This document shows, one piece after another, positions 12,499 through 23,760 of a stretch of DNA of 64,000 nucleotides. The notes beneath the pieces were generated by a model. That model was not told the origin of the DNA. It made no database searches and saw only the letters and a list, made by a program, of their open reading frames with translations. The translations under genes were made by a program, and so were the position numbers. Source of the DNA: Ailurus styani (Eukaryota; Chordata; Mammalia; Carnivora; Ailuridae); the NCBI GenBank assembly GCA_002007465.1, contig LNAC01000001.1:8980640-9044639 (forward strand), written 5' to 3'. Positions within the stretch are counted from its first letter, which is position 1. The number at the start of each line of letters is the position of its first letter.

Positions 12499-12659
12499 CT
12501 TGCGGAAGCCCTCAAGGACCTCCTTCATCTTCTCGTATCTCCGGAAGAGGTCGGCCAGAGATTTCTCCACGGAGTTCAGGTCGGCCAGAGCCTGCTCCTT
12601 CTCCAGGACCAGCTGCTGGACGGTCTGGTGGGAGACGGACTTCTCCCTCTGCTCATCCT
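12499..12659 (-). CDS. TACC2: TACC2 exon, central TACC coiled coil
   Basis: This 161-bp exon completes a glutamate codon and encodes residues 853-905. It starts DEQREKSVSHQTVQQLVLEK, continues EQALADLNSVEKSLADLFRR and ends YEKMKEVLEGFRK. The acceptor is TTGGCAG (12660-12662) and the donor is AAG|GTGTGT. The leucine/valine heptads and the ADLFRRYEKMKEVLEGFRKNE region are the most conserved part of TACC domains and mediate oligomerisation and microtubule-polymerase binding in the family. Confidence 0.97.
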
Positions 12660-12989
12660 CTGCCAAGAGACACAGGATCCCGACGATGGGGTGGGGGGCT
12701 CCCAACCTGGTCTCAGGGGCAGCCAGGGCCTCAGATGCAACTCAGCCCGAGGAGCACGGCAGCCCAGACTCGGGACAGACCCCCCCCGGCCCCCCAAGCC
12801 CACCCAGACTGTTTCTAAAGGAACAATACCCACGGCCTCAGCATCCCAGGCCTTTGCAGTCTGAGATGGGACCGAAACTAGCCACTGATCTTGAACCTGA
12901 TCGCTGCAGACCCGTAAAAATCCACATTTGATGCCCCAGGATGACAGCAAACAGATCCATGGGGGGGGGGATCACGACTGCTTTTTTGT

Positions 12990-13192
12990 TTGGTTGTTTT
13001 TTTAGATTTTATTTATTTATTTAACAGAGAGAGAGAGAGATCACAAGCAGGCAGAGAGGCAGGCAGAGAGAGAGGAGGAAGCAGGCTCCCCGCTGAGCAG
13101 GGAGCCTGATGTGGGGCTCGATCCCAGGACCCTGAGATCATGACCTGAGCCAAAGGCAGAGGCTTTAACCCACTGAGCCACCCAGGTGCCCT
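12990..13192 (-). mobile_element. CAN-SINE with target-site duplication
   Basis: Near-consensus reverse SINE: 'agattttatttatttattt', GA-rich region, 'gatcccaggaccctgagatc', and head complement ending 'gagccacccaggtgccc'. It is flanked by 18-bp direct repeats (12972-12989 and 13193-13210, tcacgactgc plus a T-run) that differ at one base. Low decay indicates a recent insertion. Confidence 0.95.
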
Positions 13193-14075
13193 TCACGACT
13201 GCATTTTTGTGTTGAACAAGATTACAAGGTGCAGTAGTCTGGGCTCTGAAGAGTGGGCCTTTCTATGTGTGATCAAGGTAAAGAGATGGTTATTGGGAAA
13301 GTATGAAGGTTTCTTCATCTTTAAAACATCTTATGAACCAAAGCCCACAGCCCTGAAACTCTGCTTTGCCCAGAAATGGACATTTCCTTTGATATAACAA
13401 ATGTCAACTCCGAGAAAAATGGAGCTCTTCCTGGCAGAGAGGCTTACTCGGTTACACACAGAAGAATTAATTCTGGCCCGGTTCAGAGTGACTGATCCTA
13501 GTAAAAGGACCAGCTCTATCCTCGACCCCACCTCTCCAGGCCACCACCCGCTAACACCCTCGCCCGAACAGCTTGTAACCAGCTCATATTTACAGGAGAG
13601 GCTTTCTCTGCCCGCTCCGCACGAAAGACCCTCACCCCCATGGCACGACCTTCTGTGTGCTGACCCGTTCGACACCCGTCTGGGTGGGCAAGGAACCTTT
13701 TGCTCCCATCTGTCTGGACCTCTGGGGACAGCAGAGAGTGGGGGAAGAAGCCCCCGCTCAGAGCTCTTGGAGGAAGGAGCTCTGCAGAGCTGTCCTTCCA
13801 TCGGCCCCAGGTTACCTGGGCAGGGGTCCTGCTCAAAGGGCTGGCTGCCATAGGGCAGATCGCTCTGGAAATGATGACAGGCATAAGAGCCGCACAGCAT
13901 GCACCCAGCTCTTGCACGTGTCTGGGGCCCTGCTCACTGTTCTGTGCATGTAATGCTCCTAAGCCAGCACCAGGCACCAAGCTAAACTTCCTTAAGTCCA
14001 AACTGGGTCACGGGGCTCCAGCTCAGAGACACCCCTGGGGTCCTCGCTGTGCACTGGGAATGAAATCCAAGCTCC

Positions 14076-14257
14076 GGGGGCAGCTGGGTGGCTCAGTCTT
14101 AAGGTTAAGCATTTGCCTTTGGCTCAGGTTATGATCTCAGGGTCCTGGGATTGAGCCGCGAATCGGGCTTTCTGCTCAACAGTCTGCTTCTCCCTCTCCC
14201 TCTCCCTTGTGTGCACTCTCTCTCTCTCAAATAAAATCCTTAAAAATAAATAAATAA
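14076..14257 (+). mobile_element. CAN-SINE, first of a tandem pair
   Basis: A forward SINE with a degraded head (ggggcagctgggtggctcag) and a tail of 'aataaaatccttaaaaataa'. The 13-bp left target duplicate (14063-14075, aaatccaagctcc) reappears only after the second SINE at 14507-14519 (aaatccgaactcc), so this element came first and its tail received the second copy. Confidence 0.93.
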
Positions 14258-14506
14258 GGGCGCCTGGGTGGCTCAGTGGGTTAAAGCCGCTGCCTTCGGC
14301 TCAGGTCATGATCCCAGGGTCCTGGGATCGAGGCCCACGTCGGGCTCTCTGCTCAGCAGGGAGCCTGCTTCCTCCTCACTCCTCTCTCTCTGTCTGCCTC
14401 TCTGCCTACTTGTAATCTCTCTCTCTGTGTCAAATGAATAAATAAAATCTTTAAAAAAAAATTAAAAAATAAATAAATAAAAAATAAATAAATAAATAAA
14501 TAAATA
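14258..14506 (+). mobile_element. CAN-SINE inserted into the A-rich tail of another SINE
   Basis: A near-consensus forward SINE (gggcgcctgggtggctcagt, 'ttaaagccgctgccttcggc') with a long 'aataaataaa' tail. It lies directly after the previous element and inside that element's target-site duplication. Confidence 0.95.
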
Positions 14507-14937
14507 AAATCCGAACTCCATCCCCACCTGCTCCAACTACGCTGGCCAGCACCCCCCAGGCAGTCCTTCCCCAGGGCTCAGCAGCCCCCGAGCTCACGGC
14601 CTCAGGTCCCTGACATTGGGCCACCTCCCCAGAGGAGCCTTCCTGAGCACCTGCAGGGAACACACCTCCCTACTTTCCAGTCCATTCTCTTGCCAGCAAC
14701 AGCCAGACGTGCAAGCGCATGTCTGCCCAGAATGCACGTTGCAGGAGTCTGTTTTGTCCACTTCTCTATCCCAGAGCCTAGGACAGGGCCTGAGTCACAG
14801 GATGCCTCAACACATCCGTGCCGGGAATGAACGAGCGGAGCCTGGCCACAGAGCCCGATCCCAACCCCAAGCCACGCTCATGACCATGTCTCTCCCCGGG
14901 AACTCCCTTAAAAGCAGGGGGAGGCTGGAGATTCAGG

Positions 14938-15055
14938 AGGGCACCTGGGATGAGCACCGGCCATTGCGCGCAAGCACTGAATCACCATCTTGTACCTGAA
15001 ACTCATATCACACCGTATGTTCACAGACTGGAATTTAAATTAAAAAAAAAAAAAA
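14938..15055 (+). mobile_element. Carnivore L1 3' end fragment
   Basis: 'gatgagcaccggccattgcg', then 'tgtacctgaaactcatatca' and 'ctggaatttaaattaaaaaa' match the carnivore L1 3' UTR pattern ending in poly(A). The family call is from memory. Confidence 0.6.
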
Positions 15056-15499
15056 GGCAGGGGGACACTGCTTTGGGTTCTTTCCCTTAGGTTCCTGATA
15101 GATAGGCATCGTCCCGTGTCCTGAAGTTAGACCTGTTCTTGCCACGTGCTGTGAAGGGAAGCGCCCAGAATGGGGGTCGGGGGGGGGGCACGTTCTGGGT
15201 TTCAGCTCCAGCGGTGAGACAAACTCACTCAAAAGTCCCGCCTCTCGGGGGCCCAAAATGAAGGGGTTGTCACACAAGAGCATGCGCCCAAAGGAGAGGG
15301 GCTGGTCTGAACACAGGCTTCGGAGCCCCCGCCAGTGGGTTCCGGTCCGGTGGGGCCGAGACCCTGCATCGGTGACAAGTTCCCCGACCACATGAGGTGG
15401 TGGGTCCAGGGGCCACGCCTGGAGAGCCAAGGGCCTGGAAGATGGCTGATGGAACCTCCACCCCTGCCTCTCGGGGCTCCGCTATCCAGGTGGAGGTGG

Positions 15500-15715
15500 A
15501 GGACCCAGGAGCCAGACCCCGATGGCTCAAGCTCCATCCCGGCTCCGACACGTCCAGGCCTGGCCACCCTGGGCAGGCTTTGTAACCTCCGTGAATCGCA
15601 GCCTCCTGAGCTAAAGGAGGGGCTCATGGTACTTATCTCACAGCATTTGGGGAAAGATTACGTGAAAATGTGTATAAAGCCTTCGACACATAGTAAGAAC
15701 CCAGGATCAGTGACC
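15500..15715 (+). mobile_element. MIR fossil
   Basis: 'ggtacttatctcacagcatt' followed by 'gtgtataaagccttcgacac' and 'atagtaagaaccc' resembles the 3' half of MIR. The 5' half is decayed. Confidence 0.5.
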
Positions 15716-18700
15716 CATTTTATCGACAGCATCGCCAGCGCCCCCAAACTGGCGTGAGGTCACATCACGGTGACTTACAAAGGGGGAGCTTTTTAACACA
15801 GAGCGAGAACCGAAGTGCCAGCAGCCAGCTTGCCACCCCTCGGCTCCCAGCAGGAAAGACGCTTCAAAGATTGACCAGCAACCGAACACTTATTTCTATT
15901 CTTTGGGTTTTAGCTGCTTCCTTAGTCCTCGGCACATTGCACAATGCACATTCTGGACTGATCTGAGGCCGTGGATACGTTTCACTTGGCTTGTAAAGAG
16001 CCATTTATCAAACGGAGTCCATCTGATTTCCTGGATCTGAGACTTAGCCTGCCTCAGGTTTCCTGCCCCCCCCATAAACGCTTGTAAAAATAGAATTTCC
16101 CGGTTCCCAGGAGACTGAGAAGGTGGGACTGCATCGCCAATCTTTTTGTAAGTTATAGATGCAGTCAGGTTCTTCACATCAGGAAATCAGCCCCAAACTC
16201 CAAAGGCTCTAGCCTCAACCACAAAACAATGCCCCTGGAGAGGTTTCTGGCTCTTTCAGGCAAAATATTATTAAACCATGTGGGGGGATGGGGGAGAAAT
16301 GCAGCAAATACTCAAGAGCAAAAGTAACAAAAACAGAAACAAACAAACCAACACGGGATGCAATGGGCAGGTGTTAAATTAGGTGAAAAGCATTTACTTA
16401 CCAGGCTTGCCTGTTTGTTTTGCAAGCAAAGGGCAAGAAGCAACAGAAAATGGAAGCAAAACAGATAATCAGAGCAGTTGTTAGGAAAGCAGGAAAAAAA
16501 AAAAAACCAATTGCAACAACCTGGAATGCAAAAAGCACAGAGGTCTCTTTCCGTTCTGAATCCTAAGGAGTCAATATCGGAACTGGGTTTTAGTCACACG
16601 GCACAAGAACGGACGATGATGGCAGGACAGATGTCACGCTGGCGTGGAACGTTTGTGAGGGTTACATGGAAGCCAGAGAGCCAGGCGGGAGCCAGGAGGA
16701 GCTCGTGGAGGTGGGGTGGAACCTGGTTTTAACTTCAAAATGCCACCGACATTCATTCTGCCCTCAACTGACAAGCTCCTGGGGCTTGAGATTTCCCTCC
16801 CACCAGGGATGCCGGTGAGGTGGGCGAAACCGGAGAGAGATGGGGACCCAGATGAGCCCTGTGGGTAAACCTCCACATACGGGGGCTCAGGGCCTGCCCA
16901 GAAAGGAGGCAGGTGCCGCCCACAGCGACAGCGAGTCCCAGCGGTGCCTCAGCCCCACGGCACCTTTTTACAAGCTGACAAGGACCTCGAAACCCACGGC
17001 AGCCCTCATCCATGCCCTGCAGTAGTGACTGCAGGATGACAGCCACAGACGTGCCACCTGAAGGACAAGGTCTGAGCAATGGCTGATGCTGAGGACACTG
17101 GAGGTGAGTGAGGATGGGGAACTAAGGGCGACACGCACTGTCCCACCCCCCCGAGTGACAGTGCCGCCTGCCGCTGGGGACGCTGAAGGGGTCTCACGGA
17201 GCCGCCGGGAGTGCTCAGTCACCCCCAAACAGGAAAATGCTCAGAGGGGTGAGATAACGGCTCTTGAAGAGAGGGACCCTGGGACCAAACATACCAGGTC
17301 TCCCCTGGGGAGGGGGCTGGGGCGCTGGGGGTGGGCGTGCGTAGCCACAGCCGCCGGAGTCACGGTTCCACGCACTCAGTGCTGTTCTCACTACTCTCAC
17401 CTGCAAACACGCTGCGAGGAAATCGGAGCTGAATCATCTTTTCTGTCCAACAGGGAGAGACCACTTGCGCCAGGCAGACAGAGCCTGCTGTTCGGTTTTC
17501 AAGAATGTCTGCTTATCTCAAAACTGTCGTGGACGCATTACGAGATGCTCAGGGCAGCTTCTCGCAGGGAAAGAGGCTCATGCCCTTGTACCCCCATCTC
17601 AACGCTGGCCCACATGTCACCACCGAGAGCAAAAATAACAGCGCAGAACTCTGAGACGTGGAAAGATATTTCCAGATGAGCCACCGTAGGTCTGAGGGGC
17701 ATTTTCACAACCCGAGACTCCAGGAGGCCAAAAGGTTATGCTCAGCGTGCCAAACACCGTATGCTGGAAGGCATAAATCCTTCTTCCTGACTACTTTCAC
17801 AGGCAGCTTCGGTTCCAAGAGTTTCATTTTTTATCTCAGCCATATGTATTCGTAAATTCTTACACCAATTTAATAAAGAGGTTTCATTTGATAGAAAGCA
17901 TATACCATGAGCAGATCCTTAGAAATACCCCAAATGGGCTCTCTCTGAGATCTGGGAGAAATGGCCTTTATTAGAATGCATCAAAATTAAAGCTCCTTTG
18001 AATAGAAAGTAGTCAGCTGTCAGCCTCTTCACCATTCCCGAGCCTGCTCTCCTATTTATTTTGGGACAAGCCAGAGGTGTGGTGTGACTTGCATCCAAAC
18101 GTTGGAGGGAGAGCTGTTAACCCAGCGTCCAGCTTCAGCATAGAAACTGGTCTGTGGTGAGCTGGGATTTTTTTGCTCCATGTCCGTAGGAGTAAAATTT
18201 TTTTAAAACTGGTATCACGGACCTAAGCCGCAAATTAAAGAAGGAGACAAAGATCTCCTCCCTGCCACCCGCCGCCAAGTCATAACATCATTTTTGAACA
18301 GTGATCTTCGGTGTAAAAACAGGCCTCGGACTTCTGCAGGATCTCTTCCCATTATTATTATTTTGTTAAGAAGAGTCAGGTGGGTGTAACTCATGACTTG
18401 AGGCCATCTTTTCTTGCAGGCCAAGGCAGCGTCAGTACTGGCTGCCGGGGACTCCGGGTTAAGGTGGATTCTGAGTCCGTGTCCATCTCTGTGAGATCAG
18501 GTAAATCGCAGGAGGGAGGGGACATGGGTCCCTCTCCTTGCCTGAGAGCCCTGTGTAACGCTGAGGATTTTGTCACTTGAGTCTAAATTAGAGTTGAGGG
18601 ATTTGATTCTTAGTCTCTCCCATGAGCAAAAAATTCCCCCGAACATCCTAGCAACCGACCCAAATCTCTTTCCCCACGAAGTGGGCAGGCCTGGTTCAAC

Positions 18701-18938
18701 GGTAGCCTTGGAGGTGACCGCCATGGCTTCCCGAAGGCATGAATAACGCTAAGGGACATGTTCGTGTGTCTCTCTGGGAGGCCCCCAGGCTCACATTTGG
18801 ATGCTTTGGTCTCTCCCTGAAGGACTTCACGCTCTAAGAGGGGCCTAAGACGAACACATGCTGAGAGTCTACTTTCAAAGCCCTCCCTATGGGTTAGAAG
18901 CCTCGGGGAGGCCTGAGTCCACCCATCATGACACCCAC

Positions 18939-18982
18939 CTATCATCTGAGCGATGGTCTTCTCATACTCCGCCACTATTTTC
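18939..18982 (-). CDS. TACC2: TACC2 44-bp mini-exon, TACC domain
   Basis: This very short exon completes the arginine codon, encodes KIVAEYEKTIAQMI (residues 838-851) and gives one base of a glutamate codon. The acceptor is CTTACAG (18983-18985) and the donor is G|GTGGGT. It is isolated by introns of 3.3 and 6.3 kb. Its length is not a multiple of three, so skipping would frameshift the coiled coil. Confidence 0.94.
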
Positions 18983-19094
18983 CTGTAAGAGAAGGAAAAA
19001 CGTGTTGGAACTGGGACAACAGGATGGTTTCTCACGGATAGTAGGGCCCATGTGCTGGACATCAGCAGCCTGACCAAGACACTAGAGGACAAGT

Positions 19095-19240
19095 CTTATT
19101 TATTTCCACCTCTCATTGTCTTAGCTACTCCCCAAGGTCCAATTCAAGTGCTGTCTCCTCCAGGAAGCCTTCCCTGATTTCTCCTCCAAACTTTATCACA
19201 TTTTATCTGACTCTTCTAAAACATCTCACACATCTGGTGT
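19095..19240 (+). mobile_element. L2-like ancient LINE fragment
   Basis: 'tcctccaggaagccttccct' with flanking 'caattcaagtgctgtctcct' is typical of L2 3' regions. Tentative. Confidence 0.4.
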
Positions 19241-19751
19241 CATAGTACACAAGTAGAAGAAGGTCCTCAAGGCCTAGGGGCCACTACTTAGTCACCTGTG
19301 TTGGGGGCAGGGAGATGGGGAGATGGGGAGACAGCACTTCTTGGATAGCTTCAACAAACCGTAGCTACACAAAAGCATGAAGATCCTTTGCTTGTAAGAC
19401 TGACTCACTGCTGTCCCCTGATAGAAAGACCCAGGTGTGAAGAAGCTCTCTATCCAAAGTCAACCTTCTGAAAGAAAACTCAAAAAAGACTTGAGTGTTT
19501 CACTTAGATTATCCAATAGTTAGTTCTTTTCCATAAGAGAACCAAGAAGTGCTCACCATGCAATCAGGACCCTGACTACAGCTGGTTCCAGACACTGGGG
19601 GCTCACCTTACACCCTGGTGTAGTGAGGATTACCCCAGACCCTGACTTTCAGGGCCGGAGTGGTAATTAAATAAGGTTAAAAGGGCCAGTGAGCTAGCCT
19701 GGTGCCCCTTAAAGCTTGAACTTAAAAGTCAAAGCTCTACTGCCTGAGCCA

Positions 19752-19853
19752 GCAGGAGCACTGGGTATTATACACAACTGATAAATGACTGAACACAACC
19801 TCTGACACTAATGATGTACTATATGTTGGCTAATTGAATTTAAATTAAAAGGA
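19752..19853 (+). mobile_element. Carnivore L1 3' end fragment
   Basis: 'gagcactgggtattatacac', 'actaatgatgtactatatgt' and 'gaatttaaattaaaa' match the same 3' UTR family as the fragment at 15.0 kb. Confidence 0.6.
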
Positions 19854-20185
19854 CAGTGCCTCACCCAAGGGCCCACCCACAACAAAAAAGGTGACCACGC
19901 CATGAGCCCACTTGGGTTCTTTCTGAATCCTACACAGAAGCACTTTAAGTGGTTTCTGTGATCAACACCTCCCTGTATCTCTGAATCACAAAACAGGGAT
20001 GGACCTTTGAGGCGGCCCCGTCTAAACCCAACGCGGCCAAAGACAGAAGCGGGACCACAGCAGGTAAGGGATGTGTTTGTCCTTCCAGCAGGGGGGGAGA
20101 CCTGTGGTCCAAAGCTGCTTCAGTGGCATTGTATTTGCATTGCATCCTCTTAGAGACCCCAAGGGGTGGTGCCCTGAGGGGGCCC

Positions 20186-20290
20186 AGACTTGCTGACGGG
20201 GTACTGAGGCACAGGGTCATCCAGGGACCTTTCTAGAATCAACAAAGTGGCAGAGCTAGGATTCGAATCCAGACATCTGCCTCTGGAGCC
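20186..20290 (-). mobile_element. MIR fossil, reverse
   Basis: 'gtactgaggcacagggtcat' and 'gtggcagagctaggattcga' are the reversed MIR core. Confidence 0.6.
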
Positions 20291-20652
20291 TTTTCCCAGC
20301 CCCGATGCTTCGCTGCCCCAGGGTGCTGAGATCCACCCTTCTTCCCAGACGAGGCTGGTAGGACAGGGCTACAGGGAACAGACCACACAACAGCTAGGAG
20401 GCTGAGCCCGTTTTTCACCTGGCCGGTCTGGCTCCAGAGGTGGACATGGGGGCCTTCAAACACGAGGGCCACTGTGCCAGCTGGTGACCCCTGAATCCTA
20501 CCACACTGGTTGGTAAACAGCACCCTCTGAAGCCCCCCAGGGGAGCCCCCAGAAATGGAAATTCGAGCCTTCCCAGCACGCCCTGCTGTCATGTTCAGAG
20601 CAGGCAAAAAACGACAGCCATGCTGTTCCCTCCTCCACTCCCCTACCAAAAC

Positions 20653-20700
20653 ATAAAATAATAAAATAAAATAAAATAAAATAAAAGAGAGAGAGAGAGA
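20653..20700. repeat. Compound simple repeat (aaaat)n(ga)n
   Basis: Five-base AAAAT units run directly into a GA dinucleotide tract. Confidence 0.95.
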
Positions 20701-20861
20701 CAAAAGAGAGATTTTCAAATGATGCCACGTCAGGGCCTCAGTGTGAATGTGGGCACACTGAGACTCCCCTCCAGAAGTGGTCACAAAAAACATCAATAGG
20801 AAGAAGGAACCAGCAGGAGAATTTTCAGGAAGATACGATTTGACCTAGAAAATGGGGGATA

Positions 20862-21070
20862 GGGGGACGCCTGGGTGGCTCAGTCGGTTAAGCAGCTGCC
20901 TTCGGCTCAGGTCATGATCGCAAGGTCCTGGGATCGAGTCCCGAGTCCGTCTCCTTGCTCGGCGGGGAGCCTGCTTCTCTCTCTGCCTCTGCCTGCCGCT
21001 CTGCCTGCTTGTGATCTCTCTCTCTCTCTCTGACAAATGAATAAAAAATCTTTAAAAAAAGAAAAAAAGA
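20862..21070 (+). mobile_element. CAN-SINE
   Basis: A near-consensus forward SINE: 'acgcctgggtggctcagtcg', 'gtcctgggatcgagtcccga', CT-rich part, and an 'aataaaaaatctttaaaaaa' tail. Confidence 0.95.
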
Positions 21071-21713
21071 GAACAGGGGAAAGGATTACCTAAATCATCT
21101 GTTTGCTACATAAAGCAGTAGCCAGGAAGACATCCAATTCTGATGATTCACCAGAAGCCGCCTTGCCGTTAAGTGTACTTAGAGATATACTAATTCTTCA
21201 ACCAATTTTTAAAAATTCATCTATTCCTTACTTTCAAACCGTGAGACTTAAAAAGGAAACGAGCCTATCAGAGATTTTCAGCATGGCACCAGGCCTTTTG
21301 TCTTGTGAAAATGATCCTGCTCTAACCCCTATCTTCCCTTGCAACTGGAAAACCCATGTGTCCGTTCAGCTTGTGCTGAGAGGCAGGGGTGTGGAAAATC
21401 TGAATGTCGCCCCCAGGAGCCGTCCTCCAACTTGGTAGCGACAGCAGCCAGAACCAGGGACAGCCAGAGCAAAGGTTTGGGCCCGAGTTTCTTTAAAAAT
21501 GCCGCTTTCAAGACTGCTTTTAAGATCACATCCCAAGGGTAAGTTCTAGCCTCAGAGATGATTTTTTTAGCTTCTAAGATGATGATGAATCATGAAGGAA
21601 AATAAAGGGCTGAAAGGTACATCGGATGGGATGAGGGAGGGAGGCCCCTGGGTACCGTGTAAAGAGTCTGGGTTTTAGAATCAGAAAAAGTAGATTCAAA
21701 TTCATAGTCTTCT

Positions 21714-21924
21714 AACTAGAAGCTCGGTTGAGCTTCTGATTCTTGGTTTTGGATTACGTGGTGATCTCAGAGTCATGAGATCGAGCCCCACATGCTGAGC
21801 CTCCAATCTCAGCAAGGAGTCTGCTGGAGACGCCCTCTCCCTCGCCCTCTGCCCCCCCCAGTTATGCGCATGCTCTCTCTCTCTCTCCCTCAAATCAATC
21901 AATCAATCAAAAAAAAAAAAAAAG
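21714..21924 (+). mobile_element. Diverged CAN-SINE
   Basis: The head is barely recognisable, but 'gtgatctcagagtcatgaga' with 'tcgagccccacatgctgagc', the CT-rich part and an (aatc)n/poly(A) tail mark an older SINE copy. Confidence 0.65.
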
Positions 21925-22325
21925 ATTTGCTAAGTTAAAAAAAGAGTGTTGAATAATGTACGTTTCCCCTATGGAAGAGAAAAAGGAGTCTATATAGGAA
22001 CGCATTCACACATTTGCAATCAGAAATGGAAAATTCTTGGAAGGATACCCCAGCAATTGGAGAGCAGCTAACCGTGGGGGGTAGAATCGGAGGCTGAGTG
22101 GGAAGGAGATCTGTTTTTCATTCCAAACGTATTTATTTGTTTTGCAGTAGTTAGCTCAGGTGCATGATATTTTAATAACAGTAACATTAACATACTTCTG
22201 CGAGAATGTAAACCTTGTCTCATGAAGAACAGGTAAATCTTGGGAAGACGCTGTTCATAGACCGCACAGCTGTTCCGACACCACAGGTAAGCACGCCCCA
22301 GGGACCAGCAAGCACCACGACTGAC

Positions 22326-22402
22326 CTCATTTCCATCACTTCCCGCCTGCTTTCTTCGTATTTGTCCTTCCATTCTGAGACCTCTCTCTCCTTGGTTATG
22401 AT
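22326..22402 (-). CDS. TACC2: TACC2 exon, TACC domain coiled coil
   Basis: This 77-bp exon encodes residues 812-836, IITKEREVSEWKDKYEESRR then EVMEM, plus two bases of an arginine codon. The acceptor is GATGCTAG (22403-22405) and the donor is AG|GTCAGT. Highly charged heptads with W, Y and M core positions are typical of the N-terminal half of the TACC domain. Confidence 0.95.
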
Positions 22403-22843
22403 CTAGCATCAGGGAGAAGAGAGAGGTGAGCCCCAGAGGCGTGAATTCAGATCTGAGCAATTCACGGACCCAGAATAAGGAGACATTGAATTAAAACTTC
22501 CTACACCAAACAATAATTGTATTGAGAGAATTTCCCAGAGAACAAGACAGAAATCAGCCAGATACCAGACTCTCACAATGCCCCACCGGGGAGCAACTAC
22601 AGGCATGTGTTTTCTGTTATAAATCAAACAAGGCCACAGAGGCTTGTTAAACAGTGGCATCTAGGAAGATCAAAGATGGTTTGCTACCCGCCTCTGCCCA
22701 CAGTGGCTGCAGGAGAAAGACTGTGTCCAAAGACGCTGGCCTTGTGGACTGTGGATACACAGATCTATATATTCATTTACAGGTGGCAGGAACNCCCCCC
22801 CCCCCGCACCCCCCCCCCCCGAGCCACACCCATGGCACAATAC
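22403..22843. other. TACC2: TACC2 intron (441 bp)
   Basis: A short intron whose only notable content is the C-rich tract (G-rich on the gene strand) at 22794-22820, just past the upstream exon's donor. Confidence 0.9.
22794..22820. repeat. Poly-C tract with an unresolved base
   Basis: A run of C interrupted by 'gca', containing N at 22794. On the gene strand this is a G tract 23-50 bases downstream of the donor GAG|GTATTG. The N suggests that sequencing or assembly could not resolve the run length. Confidence 0.95.
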
Positions 22844-22987
22844 CTCCGCCCGGGCAATCCGGAGCGCGGAGTCCAGGTCGGGCTGCTGGAACAGAAGGCC
22901 TGTGGGCTTCTCCACCTCACTGGTCCCGATGCGGGAGTACAAGGCTGTTTTGGAGATGGAGACATCTGTTGGGTGAGCAGCTTCTCT
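22844..22987 (-). CDS. TACC2: TACC2 exon, start of the TACC domain
   Basis: This 144-bp exon (48 codons, residues 764-811) encodes REAAHPTDVSISKTALYSRI, then GTSEVEKPTGLLFQQPDLDS and ALRIARAE. The acceptor is TTCCACAG (22988-22990), with a weak polypyrimidine tract; the donor is GAG|GTATTG. The TACC coiled-coil domain begins near FQQPDLDSAL (about residue 796). The exon is phase 0 at both ends. A long intronic G tract (as read on the minus strand) with an unresolved base follows the donor closely. Confidence 0.95.
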
Positions 22988-23733
22988 CTGTGGAATGGTT
23001 TTTAATTAAAAAAAAAAGTTAATATCCCTCCTACGACAAAGAGGATTTGCATTCATCCCCTTGTGAATGGGTCAGTTGTATGGTTTTGAAACAAAGGACA
23101 TCGAAAGTATGAGAAAATGCTTGGACGGATGAGTGGGGAAAGGCCGGATACAATCTATGGAAATCGATCATTTGGCACCTGCACCGGCAGACAAAGGAGC
23201 CGATGGCAGAGGCCTCCCCGACTCCCCACTTTGGGAGTCAGGCATGTCTGCTGCCTGCTTATCACTGCCATTTATCACCCGCAGAGGCATTCAGGCACAG
23301 CCCTTAAGAACTGAGGCCATTTTCCAGCAGGCCCCACTTGCAAAATAAAAGCCTGATGGTGAGCGATGCTGAATTCTCATCTATGTTTGCCTAGTTTTGA
23401 GTAACTGCAGATCTGATCATTTTTGTAAGACTGTCTGCGTTTCAGTTTGGAGGGGGGTGGGGCACGGGTTGAGCTCCCTTTGAAAGGATATGCTTGCACA
23501 AAGCTTAAGGCCTATCATGCCTATCAACCAACGTCACCTTCAGAAGCTAGTTTCTGGATGCCTCAAGAGAGGAGCTATGTTGCCTTAAGTCTGCTGTGTC
23601 AACGACAACACTGAAGTCTGGTTCAATGACCATATCCACATGTGCTGATGAGACCCTCAACAAGTGGTGGGATTCCCCACCCCCGCCCCCACCCAACACT
23701 GGCTTGACGGTCCAGGAGAGCCATGAGCCTCCT

Positions 23734-23760
23734 GGGAGGGAGGGAGGGAGGGAGGAAGGA
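23734..23760. repeat. (GGGA)n simple repeat
   Basis: Five to six GGGA units ending in 'ggaggaagga'. Confidence 0.9.

Larger units (their letters stand above)
12660..18938. other. TACC2: TACC2 intron (6.3 kb)
   Basis: Holds a reverse CAN-SINE at 13.0 kb, two head-to-tail CAN-SINEs at 14.1-14.5 kb, a carnivore L1 3' end near 15.0 kb and a MIR near 15.6 kb. From 15.8 to 18.9 kb no exon or repeat is recognised with confidence. Poly-A (16494) and poly-G (12961) runs occur. Confidence 0.85.
18983..22325. other. TACC2: TACC2 intron (3.3 kb)
   Basis: Contains an L2-like fragment (19.1 kb), a carnivore L1 3' end (19.8 kb), a reverse MIR (20.2 kb), a simple repeat (20.65 kb) and two CAN-SINEs (20.9 and 21.7 kb). 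No exon was recognised. Confidence 0.85.

Noticed and set aside
17086..17679. A 197-codon plus-strand frame in a TACC2 intron
   Set aside because: No domain, no splice or promoter context, low-complexity composition; consistent with chance in GC-rich DNA.
20862..20960. tRNA gene at SINE heads
   Set aside because: The A/B-box-like words belong to tRNA-derived CAN-SINEs; no intact cloverleaf with acceptor stem is present.
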